Source: Kamptonema sp. UHCC 0994
GTDB lineage: Bacteria > Cyanobacteriota > Cyanobacteriia > Cyanobacteriales > Microcoleaceae
Assembly: GCF_029167235.1 (NCBI RefSeq)
Contig: NZ_JARFTR010000112.1
Span: forward strand, 1 to 64,000
Direction of reading: 5' to 3'
DNA: 64,000 nucleotides
This document shows, piece by piece, positions 48,122-57,338 of the stretch; positions within the stretch are counted from its first letter, which is position 1, and each line of letters begins with the position of its first letter. The position numbers and the translations under genes were made by a program. The notes beneath the pieces were generated by a model. The model was not told where the DNA came from. It saw only the letters and a program-made list of their open reading frames with translations, and did no database searches.

Positions 48122-48700
48122 CTATGTAGACTCTTTTGCTTGCGGGTACAGCCACCGATAACATAGTTTAGTCAGACGCGGCATGACCACATAAGTTAAC
48201 ATTGCTACGACAATTCCTATACTAATAATAGGCACGAGTGGGGATGGGAGGAGGCTAAAAATTGGGCGAAATACAAACTGAACTAGGCTCAAGCAACAAT
48301 AGACAGCAAACCAAGTAAGTAGTGCCATTTTATATCGGGGTGGCGGCGATTTTGGCTGCTTTCCCGGTACAGAAAACCAACTTTCTATCCCTGTTGTTAC
48401 TTGGATCTTTTCGGGCTTTTCAATCAGAGGTTTCGCTCTTTCAATACATTCTTTGCGAATATCCGATTCTATCCAGGTTCGCAAATTCAAGTAGGAGTTA
48501 AACCTAAGAATAATGACATATTCTAGGTCAATTTCTTTTGTGGGTCTGATGATACTAACACCACAATAACCTTCAAATTCTCTAGCTAAAGCAGAGATTA
48601 CTGTTAGCCATTCTTCATATCCTTCTTTACGAGTTTCTTTAACAAAGTGGGAAATCACCGCTGTGACTTGCTGGTTTTCTGGGGGGATATTGTTGCTCAT
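48122..48700 (-). CDS. Antibiotic biosynthesis monooxygenase (ABM) domain membrane protein
   Basis: A 192-residue protein. Residues about 12-110 follow the ABM pattern (VTAVISHFVKETRKEGYEEW, AREFEGYCGVSII, YVIILRFNSYLNLRTWIES). Two hydrophobic helices follow (about 125-145 and 152-173), with a basic C-terminal tail. ABM domains form ferredoxin-like dimers; some degrade haem or oxidise polyketides, many have no known activity. The ABM plus two-helix layout is widespread in bacteria and is often annotated as membrane-bound ABM. No linked pathway. Confidence 0.8.
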   Translation of the reverse strand: MSNNIPPENQQVTAVISHFVKETRKEGYEEWLTVISALAREFEGYCGVSIIRPTKEIDLEYVIILRFNSYLNLRTWIESDIRKECIERAKPLIEKPEKIQVTTGIESWFSVPGKQPKSPPPRYKMALLTWFAVYCCLSLVQFVFRPIFSLLPSPLVPIISIGIVVAMLTYVVMPRLTKLCYRWLYPQAKEST

Positions 48701-49006
48701 TCCGATCGTCTCTAATCGTCAAGTAATTTTTCTTTGTATTGGTTTTGTTCTATATATTAAAGCATATTTAGATATTATGAATACTATGCACTTTAAAGTA
48801 AGATAGTAACAAAAAAGGTACGATGGGTGCTAAGAGTAGCTGCGATCGCAATCTCTGTCCACTAGGAACCACTTTTACCATTTACAAGCGATCGCGCCCA
48901 AACCCTAGGTACTAAGGCTAAGACGCGCTACCCTGTAATAAGCGGTGCGATCGCTCGCAGTTAAAGCACCAGCTATCCTTTATTCTCTCATACCCTGATA
49001 GTCGCG
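48701..49006. other. Divergent gap, no gene seen
   Basis: AT-rich at first (TATATTAAAGCATATTTAG near 48752), then HIP1-rich (GCGATCGC at about 48841, 48887 and 48947). It should hold both divergent promoters. No reading frame or strong hairpin is supported. Confidence 0.5.
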
Positions 49007-51628
49007 ATGTTGCATTTTTTCTTCGATTCCGAAACCAACGGCAAAAAGTCCTTCGAGTTACCTGGTGCCCGTCCCCACTATAACCCAGATCGTCCTGGTC
49101 AAGTTGAGCATATTTTCTTAGACTTAGTGCTTGATATTCCCAAACATAGCTTTCATGGTACTTGCAGTATCCGCCTTAACCCGGTACGCAGCGATATTGA
49201 CAAATTGACTTTAGATGCTGTCAACTTAAAAATTAAATCCGTTAAAGTTGGTGAAACGGAACAGACTTTTGACTATGATGGCGAACAGTTAGAGGTACAG
49301 TTACAATCACCAACAACAGCAAATATTCCAATAACAATTGATATCGCCTACTCAGTCGAAAAACCCCAACGCGGCCTCTATTTTATCGGCCCAGATAAGC
49401 ACTACCCCGATAAACCAGTTCAAGTTTGGACTCAAGGCGAAGATGAAGACTCCCGTTTCTGGTTTCCCTGTTTTGACTACCCCGGACAACTCGCTACATC
49501 AGAAATTCGAGTACAAGTTCCCAAGGAATTTTTAGCAATTTCCAACGGCGAATTAATCGACACAAAAACCCAAGGTAGCGATAAAATTTATCACTGGTCG
49601 CAGCAACAAGTTCACCCGACTTATTTAATGACTTTAGCAGTGGGAAATTTTGCGGAAATCAAAGACGAATGGAATGGCAAAGCCGTCACGTACTACGTCG
49701 AAAAAGGTCGCGAAGCCGATGGTCGGCGTAGCATGGGTAAAACGCCCAAAATGATTGAATATTTCTCTCGAACTTATGGCTATCCTTATCCATATCCTAA
49801 ATACGCTCAAGTCTGTGTAGATGACTTCATTTTTGGCGGAATGGAGAATACTTCTACCACATTGCTAACAGATAGATGCTTGTTAGATGAACGTGCCGCC
49901 CTTGACAATCGTAACACAGAAAGTTTAGTTGCTCACGAACTTTGTCATCAATGGTTTGGCGACTTAGTAGTAATTAAACACTGGTCGCACGCTTGGATAA
50001 AAGAGGGAATGGCTTCTTATTCTGAGGTAATGTGGACGGAACACGAATATAGCAAAGATGATGCCGCTTACTACCTATTAATGGAAGCTCGTAACTATTT
50101 AGCTGAGGATAGTTCTCGCTACCGCCGCCCCATTGTTACTCATGTTTATCGTGAAGCAATTGAGCTTTATGACCGACATTTGTATGAAAAAGGTGCTTGC
50201 GTCTATCACATGATTCGGGCTGAGTTGGGAGATGAATTATTTCTGAAAGCTGTGCAGACTTTTGTACAGGATAACGCGCACAAAACTGTAGAAACCATTG
50301 ACTTGCTAAGGGGAATAGAAAAAGCCACTGGCCGCAATCTTTTGTTTTTGTTTGACCAATACGTTTATCGCGGCGGTCATCCTGATTATAAGGTAAGTTA
50401 TTCCTGGGATAATGACAGCAAGTTAGCGAAAGTTACGGTGACGCAAACACAAGTAAAAGAAGGTAAAAATAGCAATGGCAATGGTAATGGCAAAGATTTA
50501 TTTGATTTAAAATTGCCCATTGGATTTGGCTACACCCAGCAGGAAGGTGAAACAACTAATTCATCAGTTAAAAGTTTCACAGTCCGCGTCCACGAACGAG
50601 AACAAAGTTTCTATTTCCCCTTAGAAACAAAACCAGCTTTTATTAGTTTTGATGCTGGTAATAACTTCTTAAAAACTGTTAGCTTGGAATATCCAGTTGG
50701 GGAATTAAAAGCACAGTTGAAATTTGACCCAGACCCAATTTCGCGGATTTATGCAGTCCATGCTTTAGCAAAAAAAGGAGGTTTAGAAGCAGTAAAAGCG
50801 CTATCAAAAGCTCTCAAGAACGATCCGTTTTGGGGCGTGCGGTTTGAAGTAGCTAATCAGTTGGTTGAGATTAAACTCGATCAGGCATTTGAAGGTTTAA
50901 CAATTGGGTTGAAAGATAAAGATGCTCGCGTTCGGCGTGCTACTGTTGGTGCTCTTGGTAAAATTAAAACCCACGAGAGTTATAAACTGTTAAAATCGAT
51001 AGTAGAAAAGGGCGATCCTAGCTACTATGTAGAAGCTGCTGCTGCTAGTGCTATTGGTGGAATTGCTGCAACAAATGCCGATGAAAAGCCATCAGATGAA
51101 CAGGTAATTAAAGAGTTAAAATCTGTTCTGAAGGAACGGGAAGGTTGGAATGAGGTAGTACGATCTGGTGCGATCGCGGGTTTAGCGCAAATGAAGACTT
51201 CTGAAGATGCGTTAAATCTGATTTTGAAATATACTGCGGCTGGTACTCCTCAAGCTTTGCGCTTAGCGTCTATTCGCGCCATTGGTTCTATTTCTAGTGG
51301 TCAAACTCATGCTAACTTAGAGCGGATTTTGCAGCGGTTGGGAGAGCTTTCTAAGGAGACTTTTTTCCTGACGCAAGTAGCTGTAGCTGTGGCTTTAGGA
51401 CAGATAGAAAATCGCAAAGCAATACGCATTTTGCGTGGTTTGGCTAATCAAACTCCTGATGGCCGGGTGCGTCGGATTGCTGAGGAAGCAATTCAAAAGG
51501 TACAGAAAAATGTAGGTTCTGATGAAGCTGTTAAACAGTTACGGGAGGAGTTCGATCAGGTGAAGAAAGACAATCAGGAATTGCGGAGTCGTTTGGAGAA
51601 TTTGGAGGCGAAATCTAAAAAAGATTAG
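49007..51628 (+). CDS. M1 family aminopeptidase with C-terminal HEAT-like repeats
   Basis: An 873-residue zinc metallopeptidase. GGMENTSTT (about 277-285) binds the substrate N-terminus, and HELCHQWFGD (about 310-319) with the later WIKEGMASYSE Glu forms the zinc site. The N-terminal beta domain (about 20-210) and catalytic domain (about 215-460) are standard. Residues about 580-840 are HEAT-like repeats (AVHALAKKGGLEAVKALSKA, VRRATVGALGKIKTHES) in place of the usual ERAP/PepN helical domain, followed by a short coiled coil. It removes N-terminal amino acids from peptides. No signal peptide, so cytoplasmic. Confidence 0.92.
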   Translation: MLHFFFDSETNGKKSFELPGARPHYNPDRPGQVEHIFLDLVLDIPKHSFHGTCSIRLNPVRSDIDKLTLDAVNLKIKSVKVGETEQTFDYDGEQLEVQLQSPTTANIPITIDIAYSVEKPQRGLYFIGPDKHYPDKPVQVWTQGEDEDSRFWFPCFDYPGQLATSEIRVQVPKEFLAISNGELIDTKTQGSDKIYHWSQQQVHPTYLMTLAVGNFAEIKDEWNGKAVTYYVEKGREADGRRSMGKTPKMIEYFSRTYGYPYPYPKYAQVCVDDFIFGGMENTSTTLLTDRCLLDERAALDNRNTESLVAHELCHQWFGDLVVIKHWSHAWIKEGMASYSEVMWTEHEYSKDDAAYYLLMEARNYLAEDSSRYRRPIVTHVYREAIELYDRHLYEKGACVYHMIRAELGDELFLKAVQTFVQDNAHKTVETIDLLRGIEKATGRNLLFLFDQYVYRGGHPDYKVSYSWDNDSKLAKVTVTQTQVKEGKNSNGNGNGKDLFDLKLPIGFGYTQQEGETTNSSVKSFTVRVHEREQSFYFPLETKPAFISFDAGNNFLKTVSLEYPVGELKAQLKFDPDPISRIYAVHALAKKGGLEAVKALSKALKNDPFWGVRFEVANQLVEIKLDQAFEGLTIGLKDKDARVRRATVGALGKIKTHESYKLLKSIVEKGDPSYYVEAAAASAIGGIAATNADEKPSDEQVIKELKSVLKEREGWNEVVRSGAIAGLAQMKTSEDALNLILKYTAAGTPQALRLASIRAIGSISSGQTHANLERILQRLGELSKETFFLTQVAVAVALGQIENRKAIRILRGLANQTPDGRVRRIAEEAIQKVQKNVGSDEAVKQLREEFDQVKKDNQELRSRLENLEAKSKKD

Positions 51629-51760
51629 TTTTTAAACCCGGCGGTTGAAACCGCGTCTACACAGACAAAACCCGCCTGCGCGGGTTAAAATTCTACAGTC
51701 CCTCTTAACTCGGACATTGTTTGTAGATGCGCGATTTCAATCGCCTAATACTTATTGCTT

Positions 51761-52174
51761 ATGAATCCAAAGCCACCCTTATTTATTCAACAATCAGCCG
51801 TTATTCCCTATCGCATTGTCGATGGGGAAATCGAAATCATGGTAATTACTTCTTCCACAGGGAAACGATGGGTAATACCGAAAGGATTAGTGGAACCTGA
51901 CATGACTCCGCAAGACTCTGCTGCCAAAGAAGCTTGGGAAGAAGCCGGACTAATCGGTAATGTTTTACCTACTTTACTTGGCACTTACGAGTATCCGAAA
52001 TGGGGAGGTATTTGTCGAGTTGATGTATTTTTATTACAAGTAGAAATAGTCTTAGAAAATTGGCCGGAAGCTAAAAAAAGAAAGCGAGAATGGGTAAGCC
52101 TTGCTAAGGCAGTAAAACGAGTTGAAGAAGTAGAACTTAAACGAATTATTACAAATTTAACGAGTATGTTATGA
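51761..52174 (+). CDS. Nudix hydrolase
   Basis: A 137-residue protein from ATG 51761; a TTG two codons earlier is rejected. The Nudix box reads PKGLVEPDMTPQDSAAKEAW and then EEAGL (about 43-67); the EAWEEAG core with metal-binding Glu is intact, while the middle Glu of the consensus is Met, as in the diphosphoinositol-polyphosphate-type branch. Substrate could be a diadenosine or inositol polyphosphate; not resolved. It follows the aminopeptidase on the same strand by 132 bases, across a short CCCGG...CCGCG hairpin region, so co-transcription is uncertain. Confidence 0.88.
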   Translation: MNPKPPLFIQQSAVIPYRIVDGEIEIMVITSSTGKRWVIPKGLVEPDMTPQDSAAKEAWEEAGLIGNVLPTLLGTYEYPKWGGICRVDVFLLQVEIVLENWPEAKKRKREWVSLAKAVKRVEEVELKRIITNLTSML

Positions 52175-52495
52175 ATTTTGTCAAGCCTTGGCGGAGAGAG
52201 CGCAGATTATAACTGACTGAACTATAGATATTCGAGCTCTGCTTAACCCTCTAAAACGGGGCAATCTCCATATATTCAATCCACCAAATGCAAAATACTA
52301 TAAAAATTAAGGCGATCGTAACTCTATCTTATTGCAGATAAAACTCAAATATTAGATGTATCTAGCGGCCGAAGTAAAACCAGGTTAATTTGCCGACAAT
52401 ATATTTCAAAGCTATCAATAGTCTAGTTGGGAATCTCACTCCCAGCAAGTCAAGAATTGGCGAAAGCAGACGCAACTTACAGGAGGAATCGAGCC
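52175..52495. other. Upstream region of the catalase gene, with AGGAGG ribosome site
   Basis: No gene is supported in this gap. AGGAGG at 52481-52486 is a perfect Shine-Dalgarno placed nine bases before TTG 52496. The longer frame from TTG 52427 has no such site and no family match. Confidence 0.7.
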
Positions 52496-53179
52496 TTGTT
52501 TTTTCACAAAAAAGAACTAATGTATACGGTGAAGATTGACGAGCCGAACCCTCGTTTCGCCCAATTATTGCTAGAACAATTTGGGGGAGCTACCGGAGAA
52601 CTAACGGCCGCTTTGCAATATTGGGTGCAGTCCTTTCACTGTGAAAATCCTGGGATTCGGGATATGCTTCAAGATATTGCACTTGAAGAGTTTAGCCATT
52701 TAGAAATGGTCGGCAAACTGATCGAAGCTCACACTCGAAAAGTCGATCAAACTGAAGCTTTCAAGAGTACGCTGTTTACAGTGCGCGGTATGGGCCCACA
52801 CTTTTTAGACAGTCAAGGTCAATCTTGGACAGCATCTTATATCAATGAAGGTGGTGATGTTGTCCGCGATTTGCGTGCTGATATTGCTGCGGAAGCGGGA
52901 GCTCGTCAGACCTATGAAGCGTTAATTAAGTTGGCACCAGATGAAGGCACAAAAAATACCTTGGTATTTCTACTAACCCGCGAAATTTCTCATACCAAGA
53001 TGTTTATGAATGCGCTCTCATCGATGGATAAGCTCACAGATCCAATGTTTGGAAATATCCAGCCGGATGAGACTGTAAATCTTTACTTCAATTTGTCTAC
53101 TAATGGCAAAGATGAGCGAGGTTCTTGGAATTCTGAGCCTGATTTCCGCTATATTGCCGATCCTACTCCTAAAGGTTAA
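52496..53179 (+). CDS. Manganese catalase
   Basis: A 227-residue ferritin-like protein. I place the start at TTG 52496, because AGGAGG lies nine bases before and the next residues FFHKKELMYTVKIDEPNPRF match the usual N-terminus. Metal ligands are read in TGELTAALQYW, LEEFSHLEMVG, AEAGARQTYE and REISHTKMF. The dimanganese enzyme turns hydrogen peroxide into water and oxygen without haem. The C-terminal end (YFNLSTNGKDERGSWNSEP) also fits. The related spore-coat CotJC proteins are shorter and less similar. Confidence 0.92.
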   Translation: MFFHKKELMYTVKIDEPNPRFAQLLLEQFGGATGELTAALQYWVQSFHCENPGIRDMLQDIALEEFSHLEMVGKLIEAHTRKVDQTEAFKSTLFTVRGMGPHFLDSQGQSWTASYINEGGDVVRDLRADIAAEAGARQTYEALIKLAPDEGTKNTLVFLLTREISHTKMFMNALSSMDKLTDPMFGNIQPDETVNLYFNLSTNGKDERGSWNSEPDFRYIADPTPKG

Positions 53180-53219
53180 GTATAGGCGAAGGAAGAAGGA
53201 AGAAGGAAGTACGATTTTC

Positions 53220-53290
53220 TGTCATTGCGAGTGAAACGAAGCAATCCCAAACCGTAACCTTGCGATTGCTTCGTTTCACTCGCAATGACA
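53220..53290. repeat. CATTGCGAG element, copy 3 (clean hairpin)
   Basis: TGTCATTGCGAGTGAAACG and CGTTTCACTCGCAATGACA pair perfectly at the ends, continuing through AAGCAATC / GATTGCTT, around a short loop. It lies between the convergent catalase and FAD oxidoreductase genes and could stop both transcripts. A few GAAGGAA units precede it at 53189-53211. Confidence 0.85.
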
Positions 53291-53320
53291 TACTTATGTA
53301 TTTTCCCGGTTATCTACTTT

Positions 53321-54403
53321 TTAGCTGAGAATGATATCTCGAATTACCTGTGCAGTTGCCGGTGCTAATAATATGCCATTTCGATAATGTCCAGAAGCAA
53401 TAATTACGCGATCGCAACCAGAAAGTTTACGAATAATTGGTGCTGGTTGTCCTTCTGGGCGGGGGCGCAATCCCGACCATTTCCTAATAATATTAGCTTC
53501 AGCTAAAACAGGACAAAAGGCAATTGCCTTTGCCATTACTTCATTTAACTTAACATCATCCGCTACAATTTCACCCTCATTTAGAGGAAACTCAACCGTC
53601 GCTCCAACCCAACATTCGCCCTTTCTTAAAGGGACGATATGAACATCATCGCAGGTAATTACTGGCTGAAAATTAGAACTAATCGAGGTATTTTCTAAGC
53701 GTAAATGTAACGCTTGGCCTAAGACGGGGCGAATATCGATAGACTGTTTTAAAGCTGCTGTTAAAGGAGTCGAACCTAAACCAGCCGCAATAATTAACCA
53801 GTCGCATTCTAAGTTTTCTGTTGGTGTTTGAATCTGATAGCTACCTGTAGGAGAAATCTTAATATCTAAAACAGTGCAATCGAATTCAAAATCAACTCCT
53901 TTTTGCTGAGCAGCATCAACTAAATCCAAAGTTAAAACAGTTGGATCTACTTGTCTATCTTGAGGGGAATAAATACCAGTAATAATCCTCTCTAAGTTTA
54001 GCTGAGGAAAGCGATCTCGCACTTTTTCTACATTCCAAATCTCTAAATTCCAACCTTGAGACTTGCGAGTTGCAACCAACTTTTCCCAATTACTTAAATC
54101 CTCTCCTTCCCGACAAAGCATAAAAATTCCGTCTCTATTAACAGGAATTTTTCGCCCAGTAATTGCCTCTAACTCTGGTATCAGGGTTTCATAACGCTTG
54201 ATACTATTTTCTCTTAATTGCCAATTTCTGCCCTTAATTTTCTGACTAACAACACCCATTAATACACCGAGGGCGGCCCCGGTAGCAGCTTTTGCGGGTG
54301 TCTCTTTATCCAAAACTGTAATTTTTAGTTCGGGAAATTGGCTGAGTTCATAAGCAATTGTTGCCCCAATTACACCACAGCCAATAATTGTCACTCTACT
54401 CAT
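53321..54403 (-). CDS. FAD-dependent oxidoreductase, glycine oxidase/DAO family (ThiO-like)
   Basis: A 360-residue protein. The N-terminal dinucleotide fold is VTIIGCGVIGATIAYELS (about 3-20, GxGxxG), with LDKE at the end of strand 2. LIIAAGLGS (about 203-211) and GLRPRPEGQPAPIIRKL (about 308-324) are typical DAO blocks, and ASGHYRNGILLAPATAQ near the end binds FAD and is characteristic of glycine oxidase. ThiO feeds thiamine thiazole synthesis, but no thi gene is nearby, so a general D-amino acid or glycine oxidase role is possible. It follows the alpha/beta-hydrolase gene with two bases between stop and start, so the two are co-transcribed. Confidence 0.88.
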   Translation of the reverse strand: MSRVTIIGCGVIGATIAYELSQFPELKITVLDKETPAKAATGAALGVLMGVVSQKIKGRNWQLRENSIKRYETLIPELEAITGRKIPVNRDGIFMLCREGEDLSNWEKLVATRKSQGWNLEIWNVEKVRDRFPQLNLERIITGIYSPQDRQVDPTVLTLDLVDAAQQKGVDFEFDCTVLDIKISPTGSYQIQTPTENLECDWLIIAAGLGSTPLTAALKQSIDIRPVLGQALHLRLENTSISSNFQPVITCDDVHIVPLRKGECWVGATVEFPLNEGEIVADDVKLNEVMAKAIAFCPVLAEANIIRKWSGLRPRPEGQPAPIIRKLSGCDRVIIASGHYRNGILLAPATAQVIRDIILS

Positions 54404-54405
54404 TT

Positions 54406-55254
54406 CTATATCTCTATTCGGCGTAGAAATGATAACAGAGCATTGCTAACTTTTTCCGACCAATGTTCTTGAGGATAATGGGCGGCTCCTTCTAGTTTAA
54501 CTAATTCTCCATTTGGTAGAGATTTAACTAAATTTTTTGCCTGGTCGATATTAATCCAGGGATCTCCTGTCCCCCAGAGAATTAAAGTTGGTCGCTTCCA
54601 TTCTTTTAACCCAGTTTCAATTTCTGCCATTGACTCTGGTAACTGGAGATTTCGCACAGTTGCTAATAGCGATCGCCCCGCTTCGGAACTTTTCAAAAAG
54701 GGGCGACGATAGACATCTAAATCTTTATCAGATATGGGGTAACGACAGCCACTTTCTAGAGTTCTGTCAACTAAAAGGGGGTCTTGTACGATCATGTCGC
54801 CTACAAAAGGCAACCCCAATTGTTGAATTTTCCAAGGTAATCTTGATTCGATAGAAATGGGTGTATTGAGTATAGCTAAGCGCTCAATTTTATCGGGATG
54901 ACGTAAGGCGTATTGGATACCGACGGAACCTAAAAATCCTTGAACAACTAAGTAAAGCCTGTCAATTTCTAGGGTTTCAATAAATTCGGCAAAGGCGGTA
55001 ACAAAGGCATCGGGTGTATAAGCAAAGTCGAGTTTATCGGGTTTTGCTGATGAGCCAAAACCGATCCAATCTGGCGCGATCGCGCGAAATCCAAATGTTG
55101 CTAAATCTGGCATTATGGCAGTCCAGGTGTGGCTTTGAGAAGGCAATCCGTGCAGTAGCAAAACTGGCGGCAGATTGGATTCGTTAACCGGCTTTGCTTC
55201 GCGGTAAAACCATTCAAGATTTCCTACTTTAATTGTCTGTTTATCAAGTGACAC
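54406..55254 (-). CDS. Alpha/beta-hydrolase fold protein lacking a usual nucleophile
   Basis: A 282-residue protein starting with GTG. PVLLLHGLPSQSHTW (about 30-44) gives the oxyanion HG motif, and APDWIGFGSSAKP (about 58-70) is typical of haloalkane-dehalogenase-like members. At the nucleophile elbow, where GxSxG or QDWGG is expected, the sequence reads VVQGFLGSVG (about 107-116), with no Ser, Asp or Cys at the tip. The late acid/base positions are kept: ILWGTGDPW and EGAAHYPQEHW with the His. It may be inactive as a hydrolase or use other residues. Operon with the FAD oxidoreductase. Confidence 0.82.
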   Translation of the reverse strand: MSLDKQTIKVGNLEWFYREAKPVNESNLPPVLLLHGLPSQSHTWTAIMPDLATFGFRAIAPDWIGFGSSAKPDKLDFAYTPDAFVTAFAEFIETLEIDRLYLVVQGFLGSVGIQYALRHPDKIERLAILNTPISIESRLPWKIQQLGLPFVGDMIVQDPLLVDRTLESGCRYPISDKDLDVYRRPFLKSSEAGRSLLATVRNLQLPESMAEIETGLKEWKRPTLILWGTGDPWINIDQAKNLVKSLPNGELVKLEGAAHYPQEHWSEKVSNALLSFLRRIEI

Positions 55255-55297
55255 TGTTTTTATTTCTTAGTAATAAACGACTTATTGATGACTAACA

Positions 55298-55347
55298 TAA
55301 TGCCGACTTCTGGGCGGTAAGTATACCGCCGAGACGGCGGCGTTACA
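55298..55347. repeat. REP-like GC-rich hairpin, copy 4
   Basis: TAATGCCGACTTCTGGGCGGTA pairs imperfectly with TACCGCCGAGACGGCGGCGTTA. The flank ACAAACTGTTTTGCGTCAG after it matches the flanks of copies 1 and 3. It lies between the petA stop side and the hydrolase start. Confidence 0.8.
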
Positions 55348-55426
55348 AACTGTTTTGCGTCAGTTCTGTTAGTAATAAAAATGTAGGGCATGAATTACAC
55401 GCCCTACAGGATTGATGTGGCCGCAC

Positions 55427-56416
55427 TTAGAAATTCATTTCAGCAGCTTGCACTTTTTCGACTTGTTTCTTCTTCAGAACTAGCAAAATTTGAGCTAGCA
55501 TGACAAGAGCAAAGAATGCAATCAGCCATTGAACGCGACCGGCACTTTGTAGGACAATTTCAACGTCTTTCTGACCGAATCCACCCACATTCGGGTTATT
55601 AGTCAAAGCTTGTGCTGCTTTCACTTCTTGCCCTTCAGCAACAATCAACTCAGGGCCAGCGGGAATTGTATCCACAACTGCTGCACCTTCTGCGGGTTGA
55701 ATTGTTACTTCATAACCGCCATCTTCTGGTTGGGAAATCTTAGAAATTGTACCTGCAACAGAGGCGTTGAAAACAGCATTATTGGTTTTTTCGCCAGTTG
55801 GGTAAACCTGTCCGCGTCCGCGATTTCCGCCAACGTGAATTTGGTATTTACCGAAGTGAACGGATTTGTCAGTTGCTGGATTGGGAGACAAAACAGGGAA
55901 CACTATTTCCTGATATTGTTCGCCAGGTAGTGGCCCGATGATGACGATATTTTCCTGGGTTTCGCTGTAAGGTTGGAAGTAAAGTTCGCCAACTTTTTCC
56001 TTCATTTCCTCTGGAATTCTTTCTGGAGGAGCAATCTTGAAACCTTCGGGTAACATCAGGACAGCGCCTACATTGAGGCCGCCTTTGCTGCCATCGCCTG
56101 TTACTTGCTGTACGTTAATGTCGTAAGGAATTTTGACAACGGCTTCAAAAACTGTATCTGGCAAAACAGACTGGGGAACTTCAACTTCCGTAGGTTTAGC
56201 GCCGAGGTGACAGTTAGAACAAACAATCCGCCCAGTTGCTTCGCGGGGTGTTGCGGGTGCGGTTTGTTGCGCCCAAAAGGGATAGGCGGATGCTGTTTGA
56301 GGTAGTGCGATGTCGCTGGTGATGAAAAATGCTAGGGTTGCGATCGCAACTAGCGTGGTCTTCGCGATCGCCCCAACAGTGCGGTGCAATATCGCTGATA
56401 AATCAATTTTTGGCAT
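55427..56416 (-). CDS. petA: Cytochrome f
   Basis: A 329-residue subunit of the cytochrome b6f complex. The signal peptide ends at ASAYPF, leaving the Tyr that serves as a haem ligand. CSNCH (about 60-64) binds haem c. A large lumenal domain follows, with [13 protein letters not shown] (about 198-210), and a single C-terminal membrane helix (about 294-314). It passes electrons from the Rieske protein to plastocyanin or cytochrome c6. It is downstream of petC, 153 bases away, with heptamer repeats in between. Confidence 0.98.
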   Translation of the reverse strand: MPKIDLSAILHRTVGAIAKTTLVAIATLAFFITSDIALPQTASAYPFWAQQTAPATPREATGRIVCSNCHLGAKPTEVEVPQSVLPDTVFEAVVKIPYDINVQQVTGDGSKGGLNVGAVLMLPEGFKIAPPERIPEEMKEKVGELYFQPYSETQENIVIIGPLPGEQYQEIVFPVLSPNPATDKSVHFGKYQIHVGGNRGRGQVYPTGEKTNNAVFNASVAGTISKISQPEDGGYEVTIQPAEGAAVVDTIPAGPELIVAEGQEVKAAQALTNNPNVGGFGQKDVEIVLQSAGRVQWLIAFFALVMLAQILLVLKKKQVEKVQAAEMNF

Positions 56417-56450
56417 CAGAGTATTTCGATCTCAAAGGTCAAACAGTTTC

Positions 56451-56500
56451 GTAATTGGTAATTGGTAATTGGTAATTGGTAATTGGTAGTTGATAATTGG
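56451..56500. repeat. STRR heptamers TAATTGG inside the petC-petA operon
   Basis: Five perfect TAATTGG units and two degenerate ones lie in the 153-base gap between petC and petA, so they should be transcribed in the operon mRNA if the operon is continuous. Confidence 0.9.
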
Positions 56501-56569
56501 ACAACAGACAAATAAAGACTTATGACCAATTTGACAGAGTACAAATAACCAATTGCCAAAACTCAATAA

Positions 56570-57112
56570 TTAAGACCACCAAGGGGCTTCGCCAGTGCGG
56601 AAGTCTGTTTCTTTCCAAGGGGTAAAGGTCAGCTTATCATCTGCGACAGTAGCGTGAGCTAAGGCTAAAGATAATGGTGCAGGGCCGCGCACAACTTTCC
56701 CTTCGTTGTTGTATTGGGAACCGTGACAAGGACAAATAAATTTGTTCTCGCTGTTATTCCAAGGCACTACACAGCCTAAGTGGGTGCAGACTGCGTTGAT
56801 TCCATATTCGGCAAGACTTTGTTCTTTGTCTACAATAATATAGGTGGGGTCGCCTTTTAGGCCTTGTGCTAAAACGCGATCGCCTACGGCGTGTTCTGCC
56901 AAAAACTTGCTGACAACGATATCATTACCCAGTTTGTCCTTAGCAGTTAAGCCACCGCCAGTACCACCGCTCGACGGCGGGATAAAATACTTGACAACAG
57001 GATAGAGTGCACCCAGTGCTACGCCCGTTACAGTTCCGAACGTGAGCAAATTCATAAATTGACGACGGCCCATATCAGGGACATCTGGATTGTGAGCAGA
57101 AATTTGAGCCAT
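56570..57112 (-). CDS. petC: Rieske iron-sulfur protein of the cytochrome b6f complex
   Basis: A 180-residue protein. The N-terminal part has [11 protein letters not shown] (twin-Arg-like, residues about 16-26) and one membrane helix (about 20-42). The flexible Gly-rich hinge SSGGTGGG follows. CTHLGC (about 109-114) and CPCHGSQY (about 127-134) bind the 2Fe-2S cluster. It takes electrons from plastoquinol and passes them to cytochrome f. Length matches the main PetC1 form. The DUF3067 gene diverges from it. Confidence 0.98.
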   Translation of the reverse strand: MAQISAHNPDVPDMGRRQFMNLLTFGTVTGVALGALYPVVKYFIPPSSGGTGGGLTAKDKLGNDIVVSKFLAEHAVGDRVLAQGLKGDPTYIIVDKEQSLAEYGINAVCTHLGCVVPWNNSENKFICPCHGSQYNNEGKVVRGPAPLSLALAHATVADDKLTFTPWKETDFRTGEAPWWS

Positions 57113-57338
57113 AACCTGCCTTTGCCGTGTTAAGTTACGTTTTTTTACAAACTATCTGTGAATCAGTATGTGCAGACAACAGGGATAATTGCGGTTAATC
57201 TGCTTTCAATAGGCATTAAGGCGAAAATTCCTTTGAAGAATAAGCCTTACAGCCTTGATTAGAGCATTATTACATTTTTTGAACTACGGATTTTACTGTT
57301 AAGAAATGTAAACTTAAGCGGTTAACTGAGGAGCAACC

